Below, piece by piece: positions 9,118 through 18,951 of a stretch of DNA of 64,000 nt (within the stretch, counting starts at the first letter, position 1; every line of letters begins with the position of its first letter). The DNA is from Lewinellaceae bacterium (GTDB lineage Bacteria; Bacteroidota; Bacteroidia; Chitinophagales; Saprospiraceae), in contig JACJXX010000002.1 of the NCBI GenBank assembly GCA_020636435.1, positions 4,092,001-4,156,000 of the forward strand, read 5' to 3'. The notes beneath the pieces were generated by a model that had not been told where the DNA came from, made no database searches, and saw only the letters and a list, made by a program, of their open reading frames with translations. Position numbers and translations under genes: made by a program.

Positions 9118-12100
9118 ATGCAGAACTATGCCCCATTGATCCTTTGGATTCTGCTGCCCTTTTTCGCCCTGGGCCAGCAGCCCCGGCTCATCGTCCCGGT
9201 GGGCCACACCAGTTACCTCAATTATTTCGCCCTTTCCCCGGACGGCAGGCACATCCTGACCTCCAGCTCCGACCGCACCACCCGCCTGTGGGACCGCGAC
9301 GGGCACCTGGTCGCCACCCTCAAGGAATCGGGCAACACCGAAGTGCTGGCCGTGGATTTCTCCTCCGACGGGCAGCACCTGCTCACCTGCGGCCGCACCG
9401 GCGTAAAAATCTGGAACCTCTCCGGCGAACAAATCCTGGATTTAAGCGGAAGCGCCAACAGCAACCACGCCATCTTCTCGCCCGACGGCCAACGCATTGC
9501 TGCCGGCAGCACCAATGGAACAATCACCGTATGGGGCATAGACGGGAAGCGCCTGTGGCGGGATCGTCCCTTCAATGCTACCGTGCTGGAAGTGGCCTTT
9601 TCCCCGGACGGCAAACACCTGGCCGCCATCCAACAGGACTTTGAAAAGGGCATAGCCGGCATCTGGGACAGCCAGTATAAGAAAACGGCCGACATCCAGG
9701 CCGACGAAAGCCTTACCTGCCTGGTGTTCTCCCCCGAAAACGACGCCCTGCTGACCGGCAGCATCAACGGCCGGATCGCTGTATGGGGGATGGATGGGAG
9801 CCTCGTTAAAGACTTCCTGCTGCACTACTACGAGATCATAAGCCTGGCGGCCCACCCCAAATTGGGCTTTCTCTCCGGAAGCAACGACAACACGGCCGTG
9901 CTGTTCAACCTGGAAGGAGAAAAGCTACAGGTATTCGAGCACGACGCCGCCGTCCGCATGGCGAGGTTTTCCAATGACGGCAGCGAAATCCTGACCTTCG
10001 GAGACGAATCCGAGGCGGTATTGTTCTGGGATTTGCAGGGCAATGTCCGCCAGCGCCTGAATGGGTATGGGGCCGATGTTTTATCCATTGCCCCCCATCC
10101 GGACGGGTCCAGGCTCCTGGTGGGCACCTCCAATGGCGCCCGCATCTGGGACCTCAGCGGCAGGAACATCCTGAAAGCCCTGCCTCACCACACCCGGGTC
10201 GATGAAGTGGCTTACAGCCCGGATGGGCAGCGAATGTACACTGCCGGCTGGGACGGCCGGCTCGATATCTTCTACAACAAAGACAGCCTGATGCAACGCG
10301 CCAATACCCGGGGCCTGGAGGTCGTCTCCCTCGCCGTTTCCCGGGATGGCCAGTACGTGCTCACCTCCAACGGCGACAATCGCGCCATTCTGTGGGACAG
10401 CCTGGGCAACGAAATCCGGGAAATGGCGGCTAAGGACTACCGCACCCGCGCCGCCGCTTTCTCGCCCGACGGGCAAACCATCCTCACCGCCTCCGAATTG
10501 CTGGACGCCCGCCTCTGGAATACCCAAACCGGGGAGCTGATCAAAGAATTGCCGCACAATACCGGAGTGGAAGCCGCTGTCATTTCTCCCAACGGGAAAT
10601 ACATGCTCACCCGGAGCAAGGACAATATCATCAGGTTGTGGGACAGCCAGGGAGAACTGCTCTGGAAAGACGAAGGCTGGGAGCGGTTTGAAGGCCGGGC
10701 GAGCTTCTCGCCCGACAGCGAGATCATGGCCATCCCCAACGGCAAAAACATCGTCCTGATGAAACCGGATAAAACGGCCGTTGACACTCTGGTTGGCCAC
10801 AGCGGAGAGGTCAATACCGCCGTCTTTTCTCCGGACGGGCGCCTGATCTACAGCGGCAGCAAGGACGGCATGCTCAAAATCTGGAACCGGGCGACTGGAG
10901 AAGAGGTAGGCAGCCTCATCCAACTGGGCTCCAGCGACTGGGCCGTCACTTCTCCTTCCGGCCTATTCGACGCCTCCCCCGGCGCCATGCGGCTGATGTA
11001 TTACAGCATCAACAACGAGGCCGTTTCCCTGAGCCAGCTCGATGAGCGCTACTACGCTCCGGGGCTGCTCGCCATATTGATGGGCTACAGCGACTCGGAC
11101 TTGAGAGATGTCAGCAAATTCGACTCCGTAAAATTGTATCCGGAGGTGGACCTCAAAATCGCCGGCGACGAATTGCGGGTGAAACTGAAGGAACGCAATG
11201 GCGGGATCGGAAAATTCAGCATCCAGGTCAACAACAAAGAAGTATACTTTAGTGAAAATGAGGACAAACAAACCGACATCCGGCTCAACCTGAAGGATCA
11301 CGCCAAATACTACCAGCCTGGCCCCGACAATTCCGTCGCCGTGCAGGTCTATAATGAGGCCGGCTGGCTGAAGAGTTCTCCCATCCGCATCAATTACGCT
11401 CCCGATTACGTCGGCAGGAGGGGCGGCCAGGAGGAGGACGCAACGCCCGGCCTGAGTTTTCAGGCAGTCAAAGACGCCGAATTGTATGCCGTCTGCATCG
11501 GCACTTCCAACTACGACGGCGAAAAGCTGGACCTCCTCTATCCCGACAAAGACGCGCAGGCGATGAACCAGGCCATTCAGGCTTCCGGCGCGGCCCTGTT
11601 CGGCGTTAAAGCGGTTCATGCTTATCTGCTCACTACGGAAAAGGACAGCGGCCAGCCGCGCTCCACCAAAGAAAACATAGCCGCCACCCTCAAGGAGATC
11701 GCCGGGAAAGCCCTGTCGACCGACGTCATCCTGGTGTACTTTTCCGGGCATGGCATAGCGTACGCTCCTCCGGGCGAGGAATCGAAGTTCTACTACCTCA
11801 CCGGCGCCATCGGCAGCACAGACCTCAGCGACCCGGAAATCCGGAAAAACGGCGCCATTTCCACCACAGAGCTCACCCAATGGGTCAAGGATATTGCAGC
11901 CCTCAAGCAGGTGCTGATCTTCGACGCCTGCAACTCCGGCAAAGTGCTGGAGGATTTGGGCAGCGCGCAAAAGGACCTCAATGCCGACCAAATCCTGGCG
12001 CTGGAGCGCATGAAAGACCGCACCGGCATGTTCGTCCTGTCCGGCAGCGCCGCCGATAAATCCAGTTACGAAGCCAGCCGCTACGGGCAGGGGCTGCTCA

Positions 12101-12681
12101 CCTTCAGCCTGCTGCAGGGCATGGAATACGTGGCCCGCACCAGCAATGGTTACGTCGATATCAGCCGCCTTTTTCAATATTCGCTGGACAAAGTGCCGGA
12201 ACTGGCCGAAGGCATCGGCGGCATGCAGACGCCCCGCATGGCGCCGCCCGAAGGCGGCCAGAGCTTTTACATCGGCATCGTCAACGATACGGTGGCTATT
12301 CCGATTGCACAGGAAAAGCCGGTTTTCGTCCGCCCTGATATCAAAATCCGGGACCAGGAAACCGGCGTGGACTGGGAAGACCCCCTGGGCCTGGAAGAGG
12401 AACTGGCGCAGCACTTCCGCACCGAGTCCGCCAAAGGCGCCCGTTCCGGCATGGCCTATTTCAATATTCCCAAATACAGCGACAGCTACAAGATCATCGC
12501 ACGTTATGAAAAAAAGGGGAAGGATGCCATTGCCTTCACGGGTTCCCTCATTCATTTCCAGGGGGAAAAAAGGTCTAAAGCAGGCGACCTCCGCTGGAGC
12601 GGCAAGGAGAGCCAGTTGAAGGAGCTGGTGCCCAATGTCATCGGACAGGCTTATGAGCTTTTGAAACCGGAGGAAAGGTAA
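9118..12681 (+). CDS. Exported WD40-repeat caspase-like (peptidase C14) protein, copy C
   Basis: The start is placed at ATG 9118 because it begins a signal peptide (MQNYAPLILWILLPFFALGQ); an in-frame ATG at 9082 would add twelve residues ahead of it. About thirteen WD40 repeats (for example ALSPDGRHILTSSSDRTTRLWD) fill residues 25-600. The shared linker (DWAVTSPSGLFDASPGAM, DERYYAPGLL) follows, then a caspase-like domain with SGHG (His878) and DACNSG (Cys938). The C-terminal region contains the same K...GARS...YFNIPKYSDSYK pattern as copies A and B. It is clearly homologous to them over its whole length but much more diverged, so it has not taken part in the exchange between A and B. Exported location is predicted; the target is unknown. 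Confidence 0.9.
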   Translation: MQNYAPLILWILLPFFALGQQPRLIVPVGHTSYLNYFALSPDGRHILTSSSDRTTRLWDRDGHLVATLKESGNTEVLAVDFSSDGQHLLTCGRTGVKIWNLSGEQILDLSGSANSNHAIFSPDGQRIAAGSTNGTITVWGIDGKRLWRDRPFNATVLEVAFSPDGKHLAAIQQDFEKGIAGIWDSQYKKTADIQADESLTCLVFSPENDALLTGSINGRIAVWGMDGSLVKDFLLHYYEIISLAAHPKLGFLSGSNDNTAVLFNLEGEKLQVFEHDAAVRMARFSNDGSEILTFGDESEAVLFWDLQGNVRQRLNGYGADVLSIAPHPDGSRLLVGTSNGARIWDLSGRNILKALPHHTRVDEVAYSPDGQRMYTAGWDGRLDIFYNKDSLMQRANTRGLEVVSLAVSRDGQYVLTSNGDNRAILWDSLGNEIREMAAKDYRTRAAAFSPDGQTILTASELLDARLWNTQTGELIKELPHNTGVEAAVISPNGKYMLTRSKDNIIRLWDSQGELLWKDEGWERFEGRASFSPDSEIMAIPNGKNIVLMKPDKTAVDTLVGHSGEVNTAVFSPDGRLIYSGSKDGMLKIWNRATGEEVGSLIQLGSSDWAVTSPSGLFDASPGAMRLMYYSINNEAVSLSQLDERYYAPGLLAILMGYSDSDLRDVSKFDSVKLYPEVDLKIAGDELRVKLKERNGGIGKFSIQVNNKEVYFSENEDKQTDIRLNLKDHAKYYQPGPDNSVAVQVYNEAGWLKSSPIRINYAPDYVGRRGGQEEDATPGLSFQAVKDAELYAVCIGTSNYDGEKLDLLYPDKDAQAMNQAIQASGAALFGVKAVHAYLLTTEKDSGQPRSTKENIAATLKEIAGKALSTDVILVYFSGHGIAYAPPGEESKFYYLTGAIGSTDLSDPEIRKNGAISTTELTQWVKDIAALKQVLIFDACNSGKVLEDLGSAQKDLNADQILALERMKDRTGMFVLSGSAADKSSYEASRYGQGLLTFSLLQGMEYVARTSNGYVDISRLFQYSLDKVPELAEGIGGMQTPRMAPPEGGQSFYIGIVNDTVAIPIAQEKPVFVRPDIKIRDQETGVDWEDPLGLEEELAQHFRTESAKGARSGMAYFNIPKYSDSYKIIARYEKKGKDAIAFTGSLIHFQGEKRSKAGDLRWSGKESQLKELVPNVIGQAYELLKPEER

Positions 12682-12700
12682 TTCTACTTTGTCACTTTTA

Positions 12701-12792
12701 CAGGAACGCGGGCCTCCAGGCCCGCGAAGGCAACTGCTTACTAAAAACCTGCCTGAAGCAGGTTTTCGCGGACCTGGAGGTCCGCGCTCCTG
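12701..12792. repeat. Triple-hairpin intergenic repeat between convergent genes
   Basis: Left arm 12701-12726 (CAGGAACGCGGGCCTCCAGG and following bases) is repeated in inverted orientation at 12767-12792 with three or so changes. Each arm is itself a hairpin (GCGGGCCT/AGGCCCGC and GCGGACCT/AGGTCCGC). Between them lies a third perfect hairpin at 12744-12766 (AAAACCTGC/GCAGGTTTT). It lies between the convergent genes 9118-12681 and 12822-14486 and could act as a bidirectional terminator or be a palindromic repeat element. Confidence 0.7.
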
Positions 12793-12821
12793 CCTATCTT
12801 GTCCATCCTGTCATCCTGTCC

Positions 12822-14486
12822 TCACTTCGTATTCTCCATCACCACCCACTTGCGGACCTTCTTGTCCGGCCCGAGGAAGAAGACGATGTTCTTGTACTTC
12901 ATGATCTCGCCGTTGGTGCTCAGCAGGCTGGTTTCTGGTTCGCCATACATCGCTTCCACCTCATCCCGCCCGGAATTGCCAATGGTGATGCCTTTCCGGG
13001 TTTTTCCCTTGAAGCCCTTGCCGGTAAACTGGAATAAATACATGACCCCCCGGCTGGATTCCAGGCTGGATTGCAGGATCATGACTTTAGAGTTGTCCGG
13101 GGATTCCTCCAGCAGGAACTGAAACAAGGTTACCTTGGGGCCTATGGCCAGAGCCGGCTTTATTTCCTTGCCTTTAGGCTGGCGGGTGAAGGTAATCAGG
13201 TCTACCCCATCGATCTCTTCGGTTTCGCCGAAGGAAAAACCGAGGTTGTCTTCCCTGCCTGAATTTTCTCCGTTCAGTATTTTCTTATTGTATTCCCCCA
13301 GGGGATTGCCCAGGGCGATGGCGTTGTCAAAATGTTTTCCGGCCTCATCGGCTTTGCCTTCTGCATCGGCAATGATGCCCAACAGCACCTCTACGCTGCC
13401 GGCCATGTGCTTGTCAGCGGAGCCGGCCTTGCTCAGCGCTTCCGTTTGGGCATAGAAGCGGGCCCGGCCGTAGTCTTTCAGCAGGGTGAGCGCGCAGGCC
13501 TTGTTGAGGTAGGCAGGGGCATAGCCGGCATCCAGGCCGAGGGCGTAATCGAAATAATTGACGGCTTTGCGGAGCAGGGCTTCCCGTTTTTCGGCAAACC
13601 CACTGCCCCGGGAGCTTTTGAAATCCAGCTCCAGTTGAAGCGGGTAGCTGTATTTCACCTCGTTTTCATTGAAATACATCAGGGCTTCATAAGTAGCCAG
13701 GACACCCAGGTTGTTGTACAATTCCCGGCTCTGATAATCTCCCAGAATGTACTCAAAGAGGAGTTGGGCCGCCTGGTATTCCTCCGCCGACTGAGCGGTG
13801 ATCGCCATGAGGTTGGCCACATCGAAGACGTTGGCCAGCTCATTGACTCTCTGGGCAGAGCTCTGCGACATGGCCCGGCGGTCGGATAAACTGGGGTAGC
13901 CATCGATCTGATCTTCCAATCCGTATTTATGATACAGAGCAGCCATGAACTCATCTCCTTTTCCAAAGACGTCATAGCCGGCGGAATAAGCCAGGAAGCC
14001 TCCCAGGTAATCCGCCTGCGTCTCGTTGATGATCTTGGTGCTCATTTTACCGATCTCCCTTCCGATGCCCAGTCCGGCGAAAGAGCTGGAAAACTTGCCG
14101 GCCCAGCCGTGTTTTTCGTAAAAATGGATCAGCTCGTGAGCCAGCAGGGTGGCCAGGGCGTTGATGGAATCGGCTCCAAATTGCGTACAGACGTCATAGG
14201 CTTTCTCTTCCAGGATGATGCGGTTTTCGGGGTAAATGATCTTCGCCCCGTTGCTTACCGTGCCCACCAGCTCGAAAGTAGGCGGGTTGAAGCGGTTGTC
14301 CCCCCGCGCCTTTACCAGCAAATCGTAGACTCGCCGGGCGGTTTCCTGTTTGTAATCCGTTGGAGAAGCCGCTTCTTCGCCGTCGCCGGCCGGCCGGAAG
14401 ACCAGGGCGTCGCTTTGGGCAGTGGCAAAAAAGGCAGCCATTAAAAAGGCTGCAAGGCATAAGATTCTAGCAAAAAAGGCATTCAT
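12822..14486 (-). CDS. Exported M48-like metallopeptidase-type protein with C-terminal TPR-like region, paralog 1
   Basis: A 554-residue protein with signal peptide (MNAFFARILCLAAFLMAAFF, cleavage after ATAQ). It has a zinc-peptidase HELIH motif (His117, Glu118, His121) and, 34 residues later, ETQAD (Glu155), the arrangement of M48-type peptidases in which that Glu is the third zinc ligand. Residues about 200-400 are helical and Ala/Tyr-rich (for example LFEYILGDYQSRELYNNLGV, KAVNYFDYALGLDAGYAPAY) and look like TPR or similar repeats. The end (AMYGEPETSLLSTNGEIMKY, then FFLGPDKKVRKWVV) resembles a small beta domain. A diverged paralog sits at 20536-22179. It is convergent with caspase copy C and divergent from the caspase-TPR gene at 14747. 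Peptidase activity is inferred from the motif; the substrate is unknown. Confidence 0.8.
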   Translation of the reverse strand: MNAFFARILCLAAFLMAAFFATAQSDALVFRPAGDGEEAASPTDYKQETARRVYDLLVKARGDNRFNPPTFELVGTVSNGAKIIYPENRIILEEKAYDVCTQFGADSINALATLLAHELIHFYEKHGWAGKFSSSFAGLGIGREIGKMSTKIINETQADYLGGFLAYSAGYDVFGKGDEFMAALYHKYGLEDQIDGYPSLSDRRAMSQSSAQRVNELANVFDVANLMAITAQSAEEYQAAQLLFEYILGDYQSRELYNNLGVLATYEALMYFNENEVKYSYPLQLELDFKSSRGSGFAEKREALLRKAVNYFDYALGLDAGYAPAYLNKACALTLLKDYGRARFYAQTEALSKAGSADKHMAGSVEVLLGIIADAEGKADEAGKHFDNAIALGNPLGEYNKKILNGENSGREDNLGFSFGETEEIDGVDLITFTRQPKGKEIKPALAIGPKVTLFQFLLEESPDNSKVMILQSSLESSRGVMYLFQFTGKGFKGKTRKGITIGNSGRDEVEAMYGEPETSLLSTNGEIMKYKNIVFFLGPDKKVRKWVVMENTK

Positions 14487-14746
14487 TCGTTTTGGATTTT
14501 AGTGATTTATGATCTGAAAGATTTCGCGTAATTTAGCATTCGCCGGGGTAACCCTCCGGCACCTGGTCAAATAAAGTGGGCGAACCCAGGACAAGTTTCG
14601 TGCCGGATACGCCTGAATGGCAACCAAAGGTATTCCATTGCCGGCGAAAAAAAATAAAAAGATATTAAGTTATGCGGAGGCTTTTTCATAAATACCTGTA
14701 CATTTTCGTTCCCTTTATTTACCCTCTCCGGAAAAAGTTACCTTCT

Positions 14747-16927
14747 ATGAGATGCGCGCTGTTGTTTATGTTGTCCACCCTTCTGCCGTTATTCGCTTCT
14801 GCCCAGATCGGCCCAATGGCTAATAAAGGAACCGCCCGCGCCGTGATCGTCGGCATTTCCGACTATCAGGACGACCGCATCCCCGACCTGCGGTTTGCCC
14901 ACCGCGACGCCGAGGCAATGGCGGATTTCCTGCTGTCCAACGCCGGCGGCAATGTGGCTCCCGAAAACATCAAGCTTTTGCTGAATGAAAAGGCCACCCG
15001 CGGCGACATAGCCATGGCTTTTTACTGGCTGGTGGAGGAAAGCAAGGCGGGCGACCGGGCCGTCATCTACTTTTCCGGCCACGGCGACCTGGAAAACAAG
15101 ATCATGATGGACCAGGGGTATCTGCTGGCCTACGACGCTAAGGCGGTCAATTATATGGGCAGCGGCACTTATCCGGTCGAAATGCTGCAAAAGGTGATCC
15201 AAACCCTCAGCCTGAAGCTCAATGTGGAGGTATTGCTGATCACCGACGCCTGCCGGGCCGGCAAGCTGGCGGGCAGCGAGACGGGCGGCGTGGCGGCCAC
15301 CAACGAGGGGCTGGCGCAGAAAGCTGCCAATGAGGTCAGGATCCTTTCCTGCGAATCCAACCAGTCTTCCGTAGAAAACGAGCAATGGGGCGGCGGCCGG
15401 GGCCTCTTTTCCTACTATCTCATCGACGGCCTCAAAGGGCTGGCCGACGAGGACGAAGACCAGGTGGTGATCATTCGGGAAATCCGCAACTACCTCCGGG
15501 ATGAGGTTGCCAAATGGGCCGACCAGGACCCGATGACGGAGGGGCCCAGCAATAAGGAACTCTTCCGGGTTGACGAAGACACGTTGCTGGCCCTGATGGA
15601 ACGCAAAAAAATGAAGAAGGAAAACATGGCTTTCGCCACCTCGCGCGGCACGCTGCCCTCTGCTGGAGATACCATAATCCATCCGCTCTACCAACAATTT
15701 GAGCAGGCTTTGGCTTCCGGCCACCTCCTTCATCCGGAGGAGGGTTCTGCCTATGCCCTGTTTCAGCAAATGCAGCAGCAGGAAGCCCTTCAACCCCTGC
15801 TGAGCGCCCAGCGCCTCAACCTGGCCGCCGCCCTTCAGAACGGCGCCCAGCAAGCCATCAATGCTTACCTGGATGCCAGCCCCGAGGAAATGGCCCGCCG
15901 CTGGCAATACGATGAAAGCTACCAGTACTACCCGGAATACCTGAGCAAAGCGGCCGAGCTGCTGGGCCCCGGCAACATCTTCTACGACGACCTCAAAGGC
16001 CGGCAGGCCTACTTCGAAGGGCTCGTCCTGCGCTTGCAGGGGGAAACCATGCCCAATAAAGATTCTATCCTCCAACTGGCCATCCAAAAACAGGAGCTGG
16101 CCATCAGCATAGACCCACTGGCTGCCCATGCCTATAATGAGCTGGGGCTGGTGTACCTGCGGTTAAAAAGTTATCAGCAAGCCCTCGGGTACTTTGAACA
16201 GGCGCACGCGCTGTCGCCTACCTGGGCGGTGCCGGTTGGCAATATCAGCGTGGCTTTTTTGGAAACGGAACGGTACGATGAGGCGGCCGCCATTGCCGAA
16301 CAGGCGCTCGAACTCAGGGAAGACTACGTTCCCCCGCGCTGCAACCTGGCAAAGATCGCCTTTGTGAACCAGGACTACCCCAAAGCGATTGAACTGGCCA
16401 GGGCTTCTATTGCCTTCGACAGCGCCTTTGCCAACGCCTATTTCATCCTCGGGATAGCCCTGGAAGCCGTGGATAGCCTGGACGAGGCGCGAAAAGCTTA
16501 CCGAAAGGCCCTCCAGCTCAACCCCAAAGATGCCCTGGTGAACAATAAACTGGGATACCTGTCCTATATCCAAGGCAGCTACCAGGAAGCGGAAAGCTAC
16601 TACAAAGCCGCCATTCAATACCACCCTTATTTTTCAGCGCCTCACTACGACCTGGGTTTCATCTACCTTTCAAACCTGCCCGATTACCGGGAAGCTGAAA
16701 AACATTTCAGGCGGTACGTTCAATTGAAACCTGGCGACCTGGAAGGGCCGGTGCTGGTGGCCTGCGCTCTGTCTATGCAGGGCGAAGTGGAACAAGCCCT
16801 CCAATGGCTGGAACAGGCCCTGGAAGAAGGATATAAAGGATTTGAGGATTTGCGGTCGGTGTCGTTTCTGGAGAATGTGCGGGCCGCCCCTGGTTTTGAG
16901 CTGTTGCTGAGCCGGTATGAGGATTGA
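14747..16927 (+). CDS. Exported caspase-like (peptidase C14) protein with C-terminal TPR repeats
   Basis: The start at ATG 14747 gives a signal peptide (MRCALLFMLSTLLPLFASAQ); the frame is open further upstream (ATG 14672) but those 25 residues do not fit a leader. The caspase-like domain is N-terminal, from about residue 33 (RAVIVGISDYQDDRIPDLRF), with SGHG (His112) and TDACRAG (Cys169). After a variable middle region, residues about 430-720 contain TPR units (for example AYNELGLVYLRLKSYQQALG, AYFILGIALEAVDSLDEARK, PHYDLGFIYLSNLPDYREAE). The domain order, caspase then TPR, is the reverse of the WD40 siblings and it lacks their linker, so it is a separate family member. It is divergently arranged with the M48-like gene at 12822-14486, sharing a 260-bp upstream region. 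The product is probably periplasmic or surface-exposed. Confidence 0.88.
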   Translation: MRCALLFMLSTLLPLFASAQIGPMANKGTARAVIVGISDYQDDRIPDLRFAHRDAEAMADFLLSNAGGNVAPENIKLLLNEKATRGDIAMAFYWLVEESKAGDRAVIYFSGHGDLENKIMMDQGYLLAYDAKAVNYMGSGTYPVEMLQKVIQTLSLKLNVEVLLITDACRAGKLAGSETGGVAATNEGLAQKAANEVRILSCESNQSSVENEQWGGGRGLFSYYLIDGLKGLADEDEDQVVIIREIRNYLRDEVAKWADQDPMTEGPSNKELFRVDEDTLLALMERKKMKKENMAFATSRGTLPSAGDTIIHPLYQQFEQALASGHLLHPEEGSAYALFQQMQQQEALQPLLSAQRLNLAAALQNGAQQAINAYLDASPEEMARRWQYDESYQYYPEYLSKAAELLGPGNIFYDDLKGRQAYFEGLVLRLQGETMPNKDSILQLAIQKQELAISIDPLAAHAYNELGLVYLRLKSYQQALGYFEQAHALSPTWAVPVGNISVAFLETERYDEAAAIAEQALELREDYVPPRCNLAKIAFVNQDYPKAIELARASIAFDSAFANAYFILGIALEAVDSLDEARKAYRKALQLNPKDALVNNKLGYLSYIQGSYQEAESYYKAAIQYHPYFSAPHYDLGFIYLSNLPDYREAEKHFRRYVQLKPGDLEGPVLVACALSMQGEVEQALQWLEQALEEGYKGFEDLRSVSFLENVRAAPGFELLLSRYED

Positions 16928-16995
16928 AGTTGTTACTTACTGAGGGGTGGGCATTATGGCGAAATAGAACGCGCCTGCCTGCCGCGAGGCGCGGC

Positions 16996-17259
16996 CTAGG
17001 GTGTTCAGTTAGCTCGTATTTGTATTGCTAGAATTTCCGCAGTTTTGCGCCAGTAGCCTGCCGTCAGCTGACAACTTCGAGTTGTCTGCTGACTTTTCTC
17101 TTGCCAGGGGAAGTGAGCAGACAACTCGAAGTTGTCAGCTCACATAAAATGGACAAGCTTAAGTCGAAGGCCATACAGTTCGAGCAGCCTCCTCACTTTT
17201 CCCGGCACAAAACTGCGAAATTTACAACAAGCCAATTCCGTGTTAACTGAACACCCTAG
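16996..17259. mobile_element. MITE-like element, 256 bp, CTAG target duplications
   Basis: Bases 17000-17255 start GGTGTTCAGTTAGC and end with the inverse (GTTAACTGAACACC); a second terminal match, CGCAGTTTTG.GCC, lies at 17038-17051 and 17204-17217. CTAG flanks both ends (16996-16999, 17256-17259). Inside is a perfect 23-bp inverted repeat (17067-17089 with 17117-17139, core GACAACTTCGAGTTGTC), each arm being itself nearly palindromic. No coding potential is seen. The right-hand CTAG is also the left target duplication of the adjoining insertion sequence. Confidence 0.75.
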
Positions 17260-18951
17260 TCATTAGTTTTGCGTTTTTGGCAGGCTTCCGGGCATAGCAG
17301 GCGGAGGGCGGGCCCCCCATAGTATAGCTCGGCGGCCAGCTCGGGTTTTGCAGCCATGCTATGGGTAAGCACTTAGTCACGCCACCGGGGCTGCTACCGC
17401 CCTTAGCATTAAGGATATGGCGGCGAACCTCCTGTTGCCTTGTAGGCCTCTGCCCAGCAGCTACGGCCAGGCAGTCTGTGCCTAGGCCAGGAATAAATGC
17501 ACTGTTATTTTTAAAAAACCACGGCGGCGCCTATATTTTAAAGGTGTAAAACATAAAAACTAAAAGCACCGCCATGGAATCTTTTATGAGCTCTTCTTTC
17601 GCCAAGTTTATCACGTCGTTGTTTGCCCGCCACTTCACTGCCCCGTCCTGGCAGAGCTTCGTGTTGCTCGCTTACGGGTGGGCCCTGAGCCGTTCGCGCC
17701 ATACGGTGGCCAATTACATCTGGCTAAGCGGGGGTACCAAGTATAAGCATTTTTCCCGGTTTTATGTCTTTTTCAGCCGGGCGTTTTTGAGGCTGGCCGA
17801 TAAATTGTGGATAGCCGTGCTGCTGCTGCTGGACAGCATGTTGCCCCCAGAGGCGGCCATCGAATTGACCGTAGACGACACCACGCGTAAAAAAAGCGGG
17901 CGCAAGATACAGGGCGCCAGCCATTACCAAAACCGGGCTGGCTCGGCCCGCCAGGAGTACCGCACCCTGTGGGGCATCAACTTTGTATATGTTATCGCTT
18001 CCTTATACTGGCACAAAGGCGGCAAAATTTTCAAGCTGGCCCTCCCGGTGGGTTTGCGGGTTTACCTCAAAGAAAAAACCGCCGCCGAGCTGGAACGCCC
18101 CTTCCATCCCCGCAGCGCCCTGGCCCGGCATATCATCGATTTCATTGTAGGGGTATTGCCCCACCGCCGTTTTATCCTCAAAGCCGACGGCGGGTATTCC
18201 ACCAAAAAGTTCTTGCGGGGCTTGCCTGACAATGTCGAAGTAGACGGCCGCTTTCCGGTCAACAGCCGCTTGCTCGGCCTGCGGCCCAGGCCCAAAAAGG
18301 ACAACCGCGGCCGGCCTACCGAGAAGGGCAAAGACTTGGGTACCCCGCAGGAATGGATGCAGCAGGATGAAGGCTGGATACCGCACCCCGAAGAAGAAGG
18401 CGCCTGGGTTAAAACCGTCGTCGGGATATGGCACAGCATCCTGCCGGGCGTGCCCGTCAAAGTCGTTGCCGTTTGGCGAAAGGGCGGCCTGCCGGCTGAC
18501 AAGCGCTCGGGAAAAAAAGAGCTGGAAGCCTTTTTCTCTACGGATACCTCCTTAACCGAAGCCCAGGTCCTGCAGCATTATTCGCAGCGCTGGGAGGTGG
18601 AAATCGATATCCGCGACGGCTATGCTTACTATGGCCTGGGCAAGGATCAATGCCGCAACCTGGACCGTATTTATGGCGTGAATACTTTTCGTATCTTAAT
18701 GGCTGCTTGCCGGACGCTATGGTTCGTACGTTACTTCGAAAAACGGCAACTGGACCTGAAAAAATATAGGCCCTGGTACCGCCTCAAGCAGCACCCTACC
18801 CAGCTGGATGTCATTTCTGCCGCCCAGGAGGCCTTCACTCGGGAAGGAGTTTCTGCCGTACCTAGGTTTATACAAGGTACGGCAGAAATGCCCCAAGGCC
18901 AGCAAGAAGACTGGCAGCAGGCCGCCTGATAATAGCAAAACTAATGCCTAG
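17256..18951 (+). mobile_element. IS701-like insertion sequence with 4-bp CTAG target duplication
   Basis: The element spans about 17260-18947 (1.69 kb). Its ends carry the inverted repeat CATTAGTTTTGC (17261-17272; complement at 18935-18946), with one further mismatched base outside. CTAG lies directly outside on both sides (17256-17259, 18948-18951), matching the YTAR 4-bp duplication known for the IS701 group. It encodes one intact transposase. About 300 bp between the left end and the gene hold no convincing ORF. Both CTAG copies are shared with neighbouring small elements, making a stack of three insertions. Confidence 0.75.
17574..18929 (+). CDS. DDE transposase, IS701-like
   Basis: A 451-residue transposase with an RNase-H-type DDE layout. 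VDDTT (Asp101/102) opens the fold, KADGGY (Asp205) gives the second carboxylate, and QRWEVEIDIRD (Glu341 or Glu343) the third, followed by YGLGKDQCRN typical of this group. An alternative start is the ATG at residue 5. The frame is intact and the ends and target duplications are preserved, so the element may still be active. The 3' end of the gene holds a perfect 13-bp inverted repeat (18850-18862 with 18876-18888), coding but capable of forming a hairpin. The family was assigned from motifs plus the YTAR duplication; a related IS4-superfamily group is the alternative. Confidence 0.85.
   Translation: MESFMSSSFAKFITSLFARHFTAPSWQSFVLLAYGWALSRSRHTVANYIWLSGGTKYKHFSRFYVFFSRAFLRLADKLWIAVLLLLDSMLPPEAAIELTVDDTTRKKSGRKIQGASHYQNRAGSARQEYRTLWGINFVYVIASLYWHKGGKIFKLALPVGLRVYLKEKTAAELERPFHPRSALARHIIDFIVGVLPHRRFILKADGGYSTKKFLRGLPDNVEVDGRFPVNSRLLGLRPRPKKDNRGRPTEKGKDLGTPQEWMQQDEGWIPHPEEEGAWVKTVVGIWHSILPGVPVKVVAVWRKGGLPADKRSGKKELEAFFSTDTSLTEAQVLQHYSQRWEVEIDIRDGYAYYGLGKDQCRNLDRIYGVNTFRILMAACRTLWFVRYFEKRQLDLKKYRPWYRLKQHPTQLDVISAAQEAFTREGVSAVPRFIQGTAEMPQGQQEDWQQAA

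Noticed and set aside
17361..17549. 62-residue ORF within the left part of the IS701-like element
   Set aside because: Cys/Pro-rich translation without domain features, and it crosses the non-coding part of the element; likely chance.
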